In this document: piece after piece, positions 18,607 through 27,018 of the stretch
How positions within the stretch are numbered: position 1 is the stretch's first letter
Layout of the letters: every line of letters starts with the position of its first letter
Assembly: GCA_039938515.1 (NCBI GenBank)
Contig: JBDUUL010000024.1
Coordinates: 186,001-250,000, forward strand
DNA length: 64,000 nucleotides
Source: Nitrososphaera sp.
GTDB taxonomy: Archaea; Thermoproteota; Nitrososphaeria; Nitrososphaerales; Nitrososphaeraceae
Direction: 5' to 3'
Translations under genes and position numbers: made by a program
Notes under the pieces: generated by a model
Database searches by the model: none
Told to the model about the DNA's origin: nothing
Seen by the model: only the letters and a program-made list of their open reading frames with translations

Positions 18607-20709
18607 TTAATTACTTTTTGTGGAATCAGGCTGGCTGACTTGGTCCTCCATATCCTTGGGCGTCAGTCCTTGCCCCCTAGCAGCAAATGAGATTCTTGAC
18701 TGGCCCGTCGGGAGAGTACGGACAAAGTCGTCCAGGCTAATTTGCTTGATTATGTCCGCCAGGTCCTCTGGCGCGCTTGCTTCCCCGGCAGCGTCCGCGC
18801 CTAATTTTTTTTCGTGCGACGCCAGAGCTACTAGTTCCGCCTTGGCCTTTTTGGCCGCGCTCATTGGATCCATGCCGCCCTGCTGAAGGACTGCATAGTA
18901 AATCGAGCGCGCCTTTACCGCGGACTGGGGCCCGCAGACAAGCGCGTACCTGTCTGCCGTAGCGACAATTCCGATCGCAAGCCTGATCTCCACGCCTTTC
19001 AGGTAGTTGCGCTTGCCTTCGATTACAAACGACCCCTTGGGAAGAAACTGACCGGTCGGGGCGCCCTTTTTTATCTGATCCGGCGAGACCCAGTAGGCGT
19101 CAGCACTTGTGAGCCCGTCTTTCCAGGCGCGGCTAAAGCCCACCGTGGCCTGAGCGACTTCATTTAGGCTGGCACTTATCTGCTCCGCGGCGGCCTGTCC
19201 GGCTGCGTTCTTGACTATGAAAAACGGAGACCCATGAACCTCAGCGTGGAAAACGATGTCGTCCTCGGTCAGGTGCTTTCTAACCAGCGCCGAGTTTGAT
19301 GAAGCGTCGCGGCCTCCTATTGCAAGGTAGCCCTCTGTCGTCACAAACCATCGATAGCGCTCGTACCATTCTTTGCTTGACTGCTTCTGGACAATTACCT
19401 TCTTGTGAATCGCCGAAGTCTTGCTGCGGAGCTTGGCAATTTGCTCTGAAATCTTGGCGCGGGCCTCGTCTATCGAGGCGCTCCCCCTCTCGAGTTCCTT
19501 GGCCCGTGCAAAAAGAAGCGACGCGGTCTTGGCAAGGTTCTGCTGCAGCGGGACTTGCTGGTCGGATATTTCGATGTATTCTACTCCCTTCTCGCTTACC
19601 GTTCTTGCCAAGTGAGCACTGAGAACTTGCTGGAAATTGCCGTCATCGGATTCAGAATTACCCTGCATATAGGAAAGAGTCATCAGCTCGCCGGCTAGCT
19701 TCCTGATTTGCTCCGCCTTTGCGTTCACCGCATCCTTTGCCTTGTTCTGCTCGTCAAGGTCGTGCTCTAGTACCGCGATCTGCTTGTCAAGCTCGACCGT
19801 CTTGCTGCTTCGGCCAAGATCGAGTATTTCAGTGCTAAGCACACTATCGACCGCTTCCATAAAAGTATCCACGCGCGTGAATGGCAGCTTGGCGGCGGCC
19901 TGCGTGATTATTGGGAGTGCGTCAACCGGCTTGCTGGAACCGCCGCTCTCCTGCATTATTACGATTGGCTCGTGGTTCCGTCCGGTGCTTATGTCCGTTA
20001 CAAGGTCTGTGACCACTTCGTATATGCGTGCGATTTCGTCTGCGGTGAGGTCTTCGACTTTCTTTGTATGGTCAAGGCCGGCCCGAAAAGCCGCCTCTTC
20101 GACGAACTTTTTGGGCATAGAGGTGCTGCGTCCGATCCAGCGAAGAATGTCCAGGTTTTTGGCTTCTTTTTTGAGCGACTTTAGCTGTTCAAGGGTGAGC
20201 TGAAAAACGTCAGTGCCCTTTGACGGGGGAAGAGCGTACCGGAGGCCTACCGCGAGCGTTCTGTGACGGACCTCGATTGAATTGAGTATCGACAGGATTT
20301 GCAGGTTTTCATCGCAAACGAGCAAGTTCCCGTCTCCGAAAAATTCCACTATTATTTTTCTGGCGCGACCGTCCAGCTGCCTGAAGGTAAGTATGACGAT
20401 TCTTTCGCTGCCGGCCTGCTCAATGGATTCCAGTTTTGCCCGCTCTATCTCGCCGCGGAGCGAACTTTCAAGAGACGAGCTTGTTTCCTCTATCTGCTTG
20501 AACTTCAGTTTGGTAGTCCAAATTCCCCTGACCGAGAGGACCAATATGATGTCCTCCTGAGTCGGATGGTGAAGCCTGAGCAGAATCGAACTTCTGGTTA
20601 TACTGTTGATTGCGCTTACATAGTATCCGGTGTTTGCGGCCTTTGATGCAATCTGGCTCACTATGTAGCGAACTTCAACCCCTGATAGCTCCACGATATT
20701 CAATGCCAA
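18607..20709 (-). CDS. rqcH: RqcH / NFACT protein (Rqc2, fibronectin-binding protein A family)
   Basis: 700 residues. NFACT-N at the N-terminus (LSGVEVRYIVSQIASKAANT, LRYALPPSKGTD), a central coiled coil (about residues 290-460), then the NFACT-R (DUF814) domain with WYERYRWFVTTEGYLAIGGR, DDIVFHAEVHGSPFFIVKN and FSRAWKDGLTSADAYWVSPD. In bacteria and eukaryotes these proteins bind obstructed large ribosomal subunits carrying peptidyl-tRNA and drive C-terminal tailing; archaeal members are thought to do the same. First gene of a unit with the CBS and Mut7-C genes; divergent from the membrane protein at 20784. Confidence 0.93.
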   Translation of the reverse strand: MALNIVELSGVEVRYIVSQIASKAANTGYYVSAINSITRSSILLRLHHPTQEDIILVLSVRGIWTTKLKFKQIEETSSSLESSLRGEIERAKLESIEQAGSERIVILTFRQLDGRARKIIVEFFGDGNLLVCDENLQILSILNSIEVRHRTLAVGLRYALPPSKGTDVFQLTLEQLKSLKKEAKNLDILRWIGRSTSMPKKFVEEAAFRAGLDHTKKVEDLTADEIARIYEVVTDLVTDISTGRNHEPIVIMQESGGSSKPVDALPIITQAAAKLPFTRVDTFMEAVDSVLSTEILDLGRSSKTVELDKQIAVLEHDLDEQNKAKDAVNAKAEQIRKLAGELMTLSYMQGNSESDDGNFQQVLSAHLARTVSEKGVEYIEISDQQVPLQQNLAKTASLLFARAKELERGSASIDEARAKISEQIAKLRSKTSAIHKKVIVQKQSSKEWYERYRWFVTTEGYLAIGGRDASSNSALVRKHLTEDDIVFHAEVHGSPFFIVKNAAGQAAAEQISASLNEVAQATVGFSRAWKDGLTSADAYWVSPDQIKKGAPTGQFLPKGSFVIEGKRNYLKGVEIRLAIGIVATADRYALVCGPQSAVKARSIYYAVLQQGGMDPMSAAKKAKAELVALASHEKKLGADAAGEASAPEDLADIIKQISLDDFVRTLPTGQSRISFAARGQGLTPKDMEDQVSQPDSTKSN

Positions 20710-20783
20710 GTACTTTGCCGTAAATATTAAGTAAAAAGCACGGTATTTCTCGGCGGCTGAGCAGAACGCATTATTTTTCCAAC

Positions 20784-21131
20784 GTGCCGCAAGGATTTTT
20801 ACAGGCTACAATTTTAGAACATCAATTGCAGAAGCTGGACAGGGTCTACTATATGCGATCAGCAATAGGCGTGATCGCAGGTTTGGTAGCGGGCCTTGTT
20901 ATCATGCCAGGTTTTGATCAGGTCACAGCAGTCGCCATCGCGGTCGTGATCGGGATCGTGTTTTACATCATTTCCCTCGTAGTCGCACGCGCTACTGCAA
21001 AGGACCTGCCAAAGGAAATGAACAAGAAAGTCGCAACTGACGGCCTGATACCGTACATGTTCATGCTCATTGTGTTCATGATAGTCATGTATACCGCCCT
21101 TCATCAGGGAAGCATTACACCTCTGAAGTAG
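20784..21131 (+). CDS. Small membrane protein with three helices (EMC6-like?)
   Basis: Up to 115 residues from TTG/ATG-type start at 20784; ATG 20853 (MRSAIGVIAGLVAGLV) would give 92. Three hydrophobic segments: about 24-44, 47-68 and 91-107, with a conserved-looking polar region between the second and third (ARATAKDLPKEMNKKVATDG). The order helix-short loop-helix-polar-helix and the opening KLDRVYYMRSAIG resemble archaeal EMC6-like insertase proteins, but this is a weak resemblance. It starts 50 bp before cbiT. Confidence 0.7.
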   Translation: MPQGFLQATILEHQLQKLDRVYYMRSAIGVIAGLVAGLVIMPGFDQVTAVAIAVVIGIVFYIISLVVARATAKDLPKEMNKKVATDGLIPYMFMLIVFMIVMYTALHQGSITPLK

Positions 21132-21181
21132 CCCGCAGCCCGGCGACAGAAATTATTAGGGCGAGATTCCCACTGCCTGAT

Positions 21182-21769
21182 GTGTGGGACTTTCGGACGC
21201 CGGGGATTTCTGACGAGTTGTTTGAGCGGACGGAACAGGTTCCGATAACAAAAGAGGACGTCAGGGCGATTGTAATTAGCAAGCTGCGGCTCAAGGAGGG
21301 ATTTTCCGCGATTGATGTCGGCTGCGGGAGTGGCAGCATAACGGTCGAGCTGTCCATGCAAACTGCGCCAAACGGAATAGTCCATGCTATCGACTTTGAC
21401 CAAAACGCCGTGGAGCTTACAAAGCGCAATATTGAAAAATTTGGCGTTAGGGCAAACGTGTTCCTTGGCAAGGCACAGGACTTGCTGCCCACGCTGCCAT
21501 CCGTCGAGGCCGTTGTCGTCGGTGGCACGTGGGGAGACACACGTCAGGTAATAGCCCTTGCTGCAAGCCGGCTAAAGCCAGGCGGCCGAATCGTAATCGA
21601 TACTATCCTCATTGAAACCGTGTATCACGCGCTTGCAGCCATAAGCGAACTTGGTCTCGAAGACATCGACATAACCCAGGTGACGATTTCAAAAGCGAGA
21701 AAGGTCGCGACAGGCACAATGATGCTTGCCCGAAACCCCGTAACAATTATCGCCGCAACGAAGAGGTAA
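21182..21769 (+). CDS. cbiT: Cobalt-precorrin-6B C15-methyltransferase (decarboxylating) CbiT
   Basis: 195 residues. The opening FRTPGISDELFERTEQVPIT and KEDVRAIVISKLRLKEG is the CbiT signature; motif I for SAM binding is AIDVGCGSGSITVEL (about residues 43-57), motif II HAIDFD, and the C-terminal part has LKPGGRIVIDTILIET. The enzyme methylates C15 and removes the C12 acetate carboxyl in anaerobic-type cobalamin synthesis; ammonia-oxidising Thaumarchaeota are known B12 producers. No other cobalamin gene is next to it in this window. Confidence 0.92.
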   Translation: MWDFRTPGISDELFERTEQVPITKEDVRAIVISKLRLKEGFSAIDVGCGSGSITVELSMQTAPNGIVHAIDFDQNAVELTKRNIEKFGVRANVFLGKAQDLLPTLPSVEAVVVGGTWGDTRQVIALAASRLKPGGRIVIDTILIETVYHALAAISELGLEDIDITQVTISKARKVATGTMMLARNPVTIIAATKR

Positions 21770-21788
21770 GAGTGAGCAACCGGATCTC

Positions 21789-22733
21789 TTATCTTGTCTT
21801 TGAGAGCCGGGCCATTGCAAAGTCAAGGTAGCTCTTGTCAATATCAAACCCGACAAATGAACAGGAGATTGAATCCGCGGCTACGGCCGTAGAGCCGATG
21901 CCGCAGAACGGATCGGCTACAAGACGCGCCTGTCCGTGAAGCCGTATGCACATCTCGGGAAGTCTTACCGGAAACGTAGCAGGGTGTGGGCGGCTTGCTC
22001 TATCCTGTATGGTTTCATAGGGAATAAACCACGTATTTCCCCTGTCGCGCCTGTCTGCCAGCGCTTTCTTCCATCGGCCGATATTGCTCTTGTCCTGGTA
22101 TGGTACTCCTGTTGCAAGCTTGTCCAGTTTTCTCGTCCCGTTCTTGGTGAAGTGAAAAATGTACTCATGGCAATCGTTAAGAAAGCGCGCACTTGAAACC
22201 GGCTTGAAATGGCCGACTGCGATGTCGCCGGAGATGTTTGGGTAGTTACCGGCATCGGTTTTGGAAATTGCGATTGACTTTATCCAGTGGATCACGTTCT
22301 GCAGAGAAAAGTGTCGCCTGAGCCGGCTCGCAACGTCAAGTGCAATCCACTGGTCTGACGGCCTGTTTCCTACGTTAAGAAACAAGGACCCGTCGTCGGC
22401 AAGGACGCGCTTTATTGCCACCCCGGCCTGCTCTATCCAGTCAAGGTAGGCCTCGCGCGGGAGGCTGTCCCTGTAAGCGCTGTAGGCTACTCCTATGTTG
22501 TAGGGAGGAGAAGTGACAACAACATCGACGGAGCGCTGCTGCAATACCTGTTCAAGTCCTGAAACGCAATCCATGTTGTAAAGTGAAATGGAGTGACTGC
22601 CTCTATCCAGGACCGCGTAGGGTTTTATCGCGCACACCAATTGTCTGAGCATTCGCATGGCACGATTTATCCCTACCGGAATATTCTGTATAATTCTCCT
22701 GAAACAAAGGCATTTGCCGTTTAAGAGATTCAT
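21789..22733 (-). CDS. Orphan DNA methyltransferase (N4-cytosine/N6-adenine type, TSPPY)
   Basis: 314 residues from ATG 22733, or about 289 from ATG 22658. Motif [10 protein letters not shown] is at about residues 74-81 and the SAM-binding motif [14 protein letters not shown] near the C-terminus, the beta-class order. TSPPY is more common in N4-cytosine enzymes. WALD-type segments ([17 protein letters not shown]) fit. No restriction endonuclease or specificity subunit lies beside it, so it is an orphan and may act in gene regulation or be a remnant of a lost restriction system. It converges on cbiT. Confidence 0.88.
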   Translation of the reverse strand: MNLLNGKCLCFRRIIQNIPVGINRAMRMLRQLVCAIKPYAVLDRGSHSISLYNMDCVSGLEQVLQQRSVDVVVTSPPYNIGVAYSAYRDSLPREAYLDWIEQAGVAIKRVLADDGSLFLNVGNRPSDQWIALDVASRLRRHFSLQNVIHWIKSIAISKTDAGNYPNISGDIAVGHFKPVSSARFLNDCHEYIFHFTKNGTRKLDKLATGVPYQDKSNIGRWKKALADRRDRGNTWFIPYETIQDRASRPHPATFPVRLPEMCIRLHGQARLVADPFCGIGSTAVAADSISCSFVGFDIDKSYLDFAMARLSKTR

Positions 22734-22757
22734 TGTGCATTGAATTGCACGTAGACA

Positions 22758-22937
22758 TTGGCGGATCTATTAGCGGACGGGGAGAAAGGTCTGAAATCGT
22801 CCTGTCTCCATCAGTGCAGAAGATGCGGCATAATTTATGATTGCCATCAGTCGGTGTGCGGCATGCCTTTTGACAGCGGGCGCTGCTCTGCATGCGCATA
22901 CTTGCCTGCTAGCCTCATGAGCGGACAGGCTGCCTAG
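22758..22937 (+). CDS. Possible 59-residue Cys-rich zinc protein
   Basis: A TTG at 22758 opens a frame of 59 residues with six cysteines in the arrangement [20 protein letters not shown] ... CSACAY. The spacing CxxxCxxC ... CxxxxC ... CxxC would fit a small zinc-binding fold. It is divergent from the methyltransferase and converges with another zinc-ribbon gene, ending 10 bp from its stop. Start codon and expression are unproven; a chance frame cannot be excluded. Confidence 0.35.
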   Translation: MADLLADGEKGLKSSCLHQCRRCGIIYDCHQSVCGMPFDSGRCSACAYLPASLMSGQAA

Positions 22938-22947
22938 CGTCCAGCAA

Positions 22948-23229
22948 TTACGTGCGCTTGATCGTCGGGTGCTGAACGTCGTTCTGCAGTATTGGAAGAT
23001 GGGTGAGATTATCGCTGCACAGCGGGCATCTGGCAATGCTGTCGCTCTTTGTTGAGGAGGCTGACCAGAAGCAGTAGTCGCAAATAAGAAACTCGCGCAC
23101 TGTTGCTGGAGTATCAGAGGAAAATTCATCCGACGGGCCGCAGGCCTCAATCTCTTCTAGTAAGCTCGGCATCCTGAGCAATGTTGAGCCTAAAATATTA
23201 AGGATCTGTGGTGAGTTGTTACGCTTCAT
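22948..23229 (-). CDS. Small zinc-ribbon protein (CFWSAS family)
   Basis: 93 residues. The core is FLICDYCFWSASSTKSDS followed by CPLCSDNLTHLPI, a CxxC...CxxC ribbon. The segment CDYCFWSAS recurs almost exactly in the C-terminal half of the protein at 56110 (CDKCFWSAS), so a shared domain family exists in this genome. The N-terminal half (NILGSTLLRMPSLLEEIEAC) is helical. Function unknown. Confidence 0.7.
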   Translation of the reverse strand: MKRNNSPQILNILGSTLLRMPSLLEEIEACGPSDEFSSDTPATVREFLICDYCFWSASSTKSDSIARCPLCSDNLTHLPILQNDVQHPTIKRT

Positions 23230-23390
23230 AGTATGCGCAGAATGGTATAGAACTCGCAGGTTCCTGAACTGCAGGAATCAGATCATGTGTTCAGCATGGC
23301 GAGAGAATAGCAGTTGAGTGTAAGATCCATAATAATGTCATATAGCAAGACACCCCAGACCTTTTATGCGCTCGCTATAACAAAGCCGAC

Positions 23391-23597
23391 ATGAGCAATG
23401 TAGCCGCGGTACGGCCGCATATCCAGAATGGATTTAATTTACTGGGAGCAAGAGCACAAAGAGATTCCGCGCCGCCAAAATGTGCAGGCTGTGGCATGCT
23501 AGAAAATGTCGCCCCGTCGGTCATCGCTGAAAGAGCTCCGTACTTTTGCATCCGATGCTGCAACTACTTGGACACTAACGGCGCGATTTCAGCATAG
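23391..23597 (+). CDS. Small zinc-ribbon protein
   Basis: 68 residues from ATG 23391. C-terminal half has PKCAGCGMLENVAPSVIAER and YFCIRCCNYLDTNG, a Cx2C-x19-Cx2C ribbon. TATA-like sequences (cttttatg near 23358 and ctataac near 23375) precede the ATG; the first fits a leaderless transcript. It resembles the microproteins at 39-43.6 kb in size and layout without clear identity. Function unknown. Confidence 0.65.
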   Translation: MSNVAAVRPHIQNGFNLLGARAQRDSAPPKCAGCGMLENVAPSVIAERAPYFCIRCCNYLDTNGAISA

Positions 23598-23600
23598 CGA

Positions 23601-24191
23601 CTAGACGCTTGACACCCTAGCCCTCTGGCCTTCAATCCACAAGTAAAGCGGAAGCGAGATCTTTCCTAGGTGGTCAAACCTTGCTTTCTCTGGATGACCA
23701 TATTTTTCAAACCATGCGGGAAGCACAAAATCGGAGACCTTGACCCCATCAATTTCGTAAATGTACTTTGAATCGCGGGAACATGGTTCGCAAACTTCCT
23801 GCTGGTAGAGGTCGTAGCCTGTCCTGGAGGGTATCATTGCGTACAAGTTGCCGCCGGGGTTGGCAAGCATTTCCAGAATCTCCTGGCTCGCCATGACAGT
23901 CCACTCCAGCCCGTCTGCAGCAATGCTCTCAAGGAACAATCGTGCCTCCGGCACTGAGTCACGGTTGATTACATGATACGCAGGGTTATCCGTCTCGCTC
24001 TTGTCTGATGAAATAGTTATCCACCAGGTCCCGCTCTCCAGTTGCTTGCCTTCCGACCAGATTTCAAGCTGGGCAGTCCTGCCCCATGCAGGGGCAAAAT
24101 GCTCGTTTACCTGTCGCTCAATTGCCGCACGCGCCTTTTCAACTGCATCATACTCGAGGGTGCTGTAATTGACAATGCAGATCTTTACCAA
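23601..24191 (-). CDS. Conserved hypothetical with degenerate metallopeptidase-like motif
   Basis: 196 residues. The order WTVMASQEILEMLANPGGN, then YQQEVCEPC and YEIDGVKVSDFVLPAWFE recalls a bacterial/archaeal family in which the first motif reads ASHE(x)LE(x)LADP, a zinc-peptidase-like helix. Here the histidine is glutamine (SQEILE), so a metal-dependent activity is doubtful. Two cysteines (CEPC) are retained. It stands alone, ending 4 bp from the convergent gene at 23391. Family resemblance is from memory; function unassigned. Confidence 0.65.
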   Translation of the reverse strand: MVKICIVNYSTLEYDAVEKARAAIERQVNEHFAPAWGRTAQLEIWSEGKQLESGTWWITISSDKSETDNPAYHVINRDSVPEARLFLESIAADGLEWTVMASQEILEMLANPGGNLYAMIPSRTGYDLYQQEVCEPCSRDSKYIYEIDGVKVSDFVLPAWFEKYGHPEKARFDHLGKISLPLYLWIEGQRARVSSV

Positions 24192-24603
24192 CCCGGTGGA
24201 TTTCTCCGCTCAATGAATTAAACATAGTGGATATGGCACTAGTTTCATAACACAATGTAGTATTAGAAATCTTTCAAAATTAGGAATGTTGATGGCGCTT
24301 GGCGATTCTGCATCAACGACCTAGTCCAGCCCTTGCCGTCAAAGTCGGTGTTTTCTTTCGATGCAGGTTTGTTTCCGTCGCCGCCAAGCGCCAGCGTCAA
24401 GCGTCAGTAGTCGGCGATTTCATCTGCTTATAATTAGAGATTCTTGCATAAAAGGTTTGTGGGGTTATACTTTGCCATGAAAATGACGCCTTCCGTACAG
24501 TATATTGCATATTACAGACGCGTTATTGTAATTCCTATCAGCGCTCTGGCTAGATTTATTTTCTAGCAGATTTGCTTGTGCCAAGGCTGTTCGGACTAGG
24601 TTT
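24192..24603. other. 412 bp without a protein gene; holds a long-range inverted repeat
   Basis: No convincing frame on either strand. It contains a 12-bp perfect inverted repeat, TGGCGCTTGGCG (24293-24304) and CGCCAAGCGCCA (24382-24393), separated by 77 bp that include further short pairings. It could fold as one long-stemmed RNA. The right part has tataat-like and tttatt elements (24552-24563) that may be the promoter for the gene at 24604. Confidence 0.5.
24293..24393. repeat. 12-bp inverted repeat with 77-bp spacer (possible structured RNA)
   Basis: The arms are perfectly complementary and GC-rich in an otherwise AT-leaning spacer between genes. A transcript would close into a stem with a large internal loop. 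No known RNA family is recognised in the loop, so this is only a structural observation. Confidence 0.45.
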
Positions 24604-25167
24604 ATGAGAAGCCGGAGCAGTTCAGCTTGTATGCCAAAATTGCTCGTTCAGAACATCATTTCCCGTCGCTTGGCCTCTGGAGGCTGCAGCAGGCTTCTTT
24701 TGGGTGACGGAATAACCACGCAGGACTTTTCCGTCGCCAGGATACCAGGGCTGATTGAAGGAATGTCAGTTGGCGCGAAGGAAATAAAGCGCGAGCTCCC
24801 TGCGATGGGTGCTGCCATTAGCGTGGCAAAGAACCTTGACGAATACGATTACCGCATTTGCCTACAGGTTCAGTCAATGGCTGACTCGCCCGCAAAGCTG
24901 GAACTGCAAAAACACAGGATAGCCGCGGTCGCATCCTTTTCAAAGTTAGTCGAACTCGTAATTACCCGCGATCAGGAGGCTCTGGTCAAATGGTCTAGTC
25001 TTGCCGGGAGACTGCTCGAGTCGGCCTCTGAGACGATGCTAAAGGTCACGACCAACCCGAAAATGAACATCGTTCCGGGCAGAATCAGAGAGGCTATGGA
25101 GTTCTTTGGAGTTCCCGAGGAGGAGGTTGAAACCTCACTCATGGCCTTTTACGGCATGTCCAGGTGA
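24604..25167 (+). CDS. Conserved hypothetical protein
   Basis: 187 residues from ATG 24604, or 178 from ATG 24631 (MPKLLVQNIISRR). I do not recognise a family. Residues about 29-60 (SRLLLGDGITTQDFSVARIP) are followed by helices (IAAVASFSKLVELVITRDQE, EALVKWSSLAGRLLESASET) and a conserved-looking end (FFGVPEEEVETSLMAFYGM). No membrane segment or cysteine pair. Its 3' end overlaps trmJ on the other strand by 19 bp. Confidence 0.7.
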   Translation: MRSRSSSACMPKLLVQNIISRRLASGGCSRLLLGDGITTQDFSVARIPGLIEGMSVGAKEIKRELPAMGAAISVAKNLDEYDYRICLQVQSMADSPAKLELQKHRIAAVASFSKLVELVITRDQEALVKWSSLAGRLLESASETMLKVTTNPKMNIVPGRIREAMEFFGVPEEEVETSLMAFYGMSR

Positions 25168-25907
25168 GGCTTTTGTACCGTCGCGCGATCTATCGCAAGC
25201 AGGCATTTTCGAAATAGCGAGACCAGCAGCATAACATCCTTGGTGTTGGGAGAAGCCCTGACAATGATCCGGCGCGCGGCATGGTCCAGCAGTCTCTTCT
25301 TGTGATCATCGTAGCCGCTTGCATCTGCGGCCTTGCCCACATAGCTCAATAGTAGGTCCAGGTCCTTTTTTGTTGCAGGGTCTATCCTTTTTTTGGTCGG
25401 CGGGGTTGCGTCGCTGACCGTGTCATGCTTGGAGATTTCGTACAAGAGAATCGCAAGGGCATGGGCTATGTTCATTGTTCGGTATCGGGTGCCAGTTTCA
25501 ATTGAAGTGACGATGTCGCACAGAGCCAGCTCCGCGTTGTTGAGGCCCGACGCTTCCCTTCCAAGCAACAGACAGACCCTCCTCTTTGATTGCACGAGGT
25601 TGCTGACCATTAAGGCGCATTGCTCCGGACTTGTCCTTGCACGCAGCACGTTGAGCCTGCTTGTGGCATAGATGGCCGTTGTCCCAAGCAACAAGTCACA
25701 TCTTTTTTTCAGCTGGCCCACCGAGTTAAGGCGCTCCGCGTTTGAGAGTATCTGCTTTCCATGTGTAGAGTACTTTACTGCCTCATCGCTGTCAAACGAG
25801 GGATTCACCAGGTACAGCCTGCGCAGCCCAAAGTTCTTCATGAGCCGTGCCACGTGTCCGACGTTGACAGGATACTGGGGTTCTACCAGCGCAATTGAAA
25901 GAGGCAC
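25149..25907 (-). CDS. trmJ: TrmJ-type SPOUT tRNA 2'-O-methyltransferase
   Basis: 252 residues. SPOUT landmarks: IALVEPQYPVNVGHVARLMK at the start, the motif LLLGREASGLNNAELALCD in the middle, and TRYRTMNIAHALAILLYEIS forming the knot with its conserved Asn. TrmJ methylates the ribose at position 32 of tRNAs. The C-terminal 80 residues (KKRIDPATKKDLDLLLSYVG) form a dimerisation-type helical domain. Alternative names for the family are SpoU or TrmH-like group 1. Confidence 0.88.
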   Translation of the reverse strand: MPLSIALVEPQYPVNVGHVARLMKNFGLRRLYLVNPSFDSDEAVKYSTHGKQILSNAERLNSVGQLKKRCDLLLGTTAIYATSRLNVLRARTSPEQCALMVSNLVQSKRRVCLLLGREASGLNNAELALCDIVTSIETGTRYRTMNIAHALAILLYEISKHDTVSDATPPTKKRIDPATKKDLDLLLSYVGKAADASGYDDHKKRLLDHAARRIIVRASPNTKDVMLLVSLFRKCLLAIDRATVQKPHLDMP

Positions 25908-26030
25908 TCCTAGACTTCTCGGGCGGAACCTTGTACTTCGAGATATAATACTGTGCCCGGGCTGTAAAGGGCCGTCCTCTTCACTCCTTGGTTTATATCA
26001 AGAAGCCGACCGAGTTCGCAGCAGCTGGAA

Positions 26031-26936
26031 TTGGCAAGAACTGGGCTTGGGCCTCTAGATATTGTGCGCTGGACCTTCAGGCGCGGAGGCAGTGACATTG
26101 TGAAACTCTACGATGCCCTTGCGCCCCTGATGCAGCTGGCTACCGGAGGCGATATGCTCAACTTTGGTCTATGGCAAAAGGGCTCGACTTTTTCTCCCCG
26201 TGAGGCTCAGGACAGCCTTTGCCTCATGATAGGTGAGCTCGCAGAGATGGGCTCAACTCCCGGAGTGGTGGTTGACCTAGGAAGCGGCCTGTGCGCGCCG
26301 GCGCTCAAATGGAAATCACACTATCCCCACCAAGAGATTTGCTGCGTCAACATTAATTTCAGTCAGCTTGCCTATGCAAGGAGGCTACACTCGGCGCTGC
26401 CTTCCGGCGGTCAGGGGGTCGTTTCCTCTTTTTCAGATACTGCGCTCTCAATGGTCAATTCAAACGCCTCTGAGCTGCCATTCGCAGACTCGTCAATAAG
26501 CAGGCTAATTGCGCTCGAGTCGGCGCAGCACTTTAGGCCGTTTGCGCAGTTTGTCAGAGAATCCGAGAGGGTGCTTGCCCCCGGAGGGCTTTTGGTGATT
26601 GCAATCCCGATACGGTCTAGAAAATGCAATTTCCTGCGGCTTGGCATGCTGTCCCTGACATGGTCCTCAGAACACTACACCGGCGAGTTTGTTAGAACAG
26701 CAATTCAGGGCGGCAGCCTTCAGATAGAGTCCTACACGAGCATCGGGCGGAGCGTATACCAGCCACTGGCTGAATACTATGTGCGGAACAGGAATACGCT
26801 GAGAGGGAGGATTTTACAGCGATATCTTCCCGTTGTCGAGTGGCTCCTGTATCGGTCTATTTTGAAGATGAATGCGCTTTCAAGGGAGGGAATGATAGAC
26901 TATGTGCTGATAAAAGCTCGCAAGCGCTCTCTGTAG
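26031..26936 (+). CDS. SAM-dependent methyltransferase, UbiE/sterol-methyltransferase-like
   Basis: 301 residues. Motif I is VVVDLGSGLCAPALKWK (about residues 80-96); ALESAQHFRPFAQFVRESER and LAPGGLLVIAIPIRSRK are the post-I and post-II regions of class I enzymes. The opening IVKLYDALAPLMQLATGGDM resembles methyltransferases acting on lipids or polyketides. The C-terminal third (QPLAEYYVRNRNTLRGRILQ) may set substrate choice. Substrate unknown. It is not in an operon. Confidence 0.8.
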   Translation: MARTGLGPLDIVRWTFRRGGSDIVKLYDALAPLMQLATGGDMLNFGLWQKGSTFSPREAQDSLCLMIGELAEMGSTPGVVVDLGSGLCAPALKWKSHYPHQEICCVNINFSQLAYARRLHSALPSGGQGVVSSFSDTALSMVNSNASELPFADSSISRLIALESAQHFRPFAQFVRESERVLAPGGLLVIAIPIRSRKCNFLRLGMLSLTWSSEHYTGEFVRTAIQGGSLQIESYTSIGRSVYQPLAEYYVRNRNTLRGRILQRYLPVVEWLLYRSILKMNALSREGMIDYVLIKARKRSL

Positions 26937-27018
26937 CAGCCTCGTTGACACTTGCTGCATATTTTCTATATAGATACGCGCAGGGAAGTTTATTGCCCCC
27001 GTTTCAAGAAGTAGGCGC

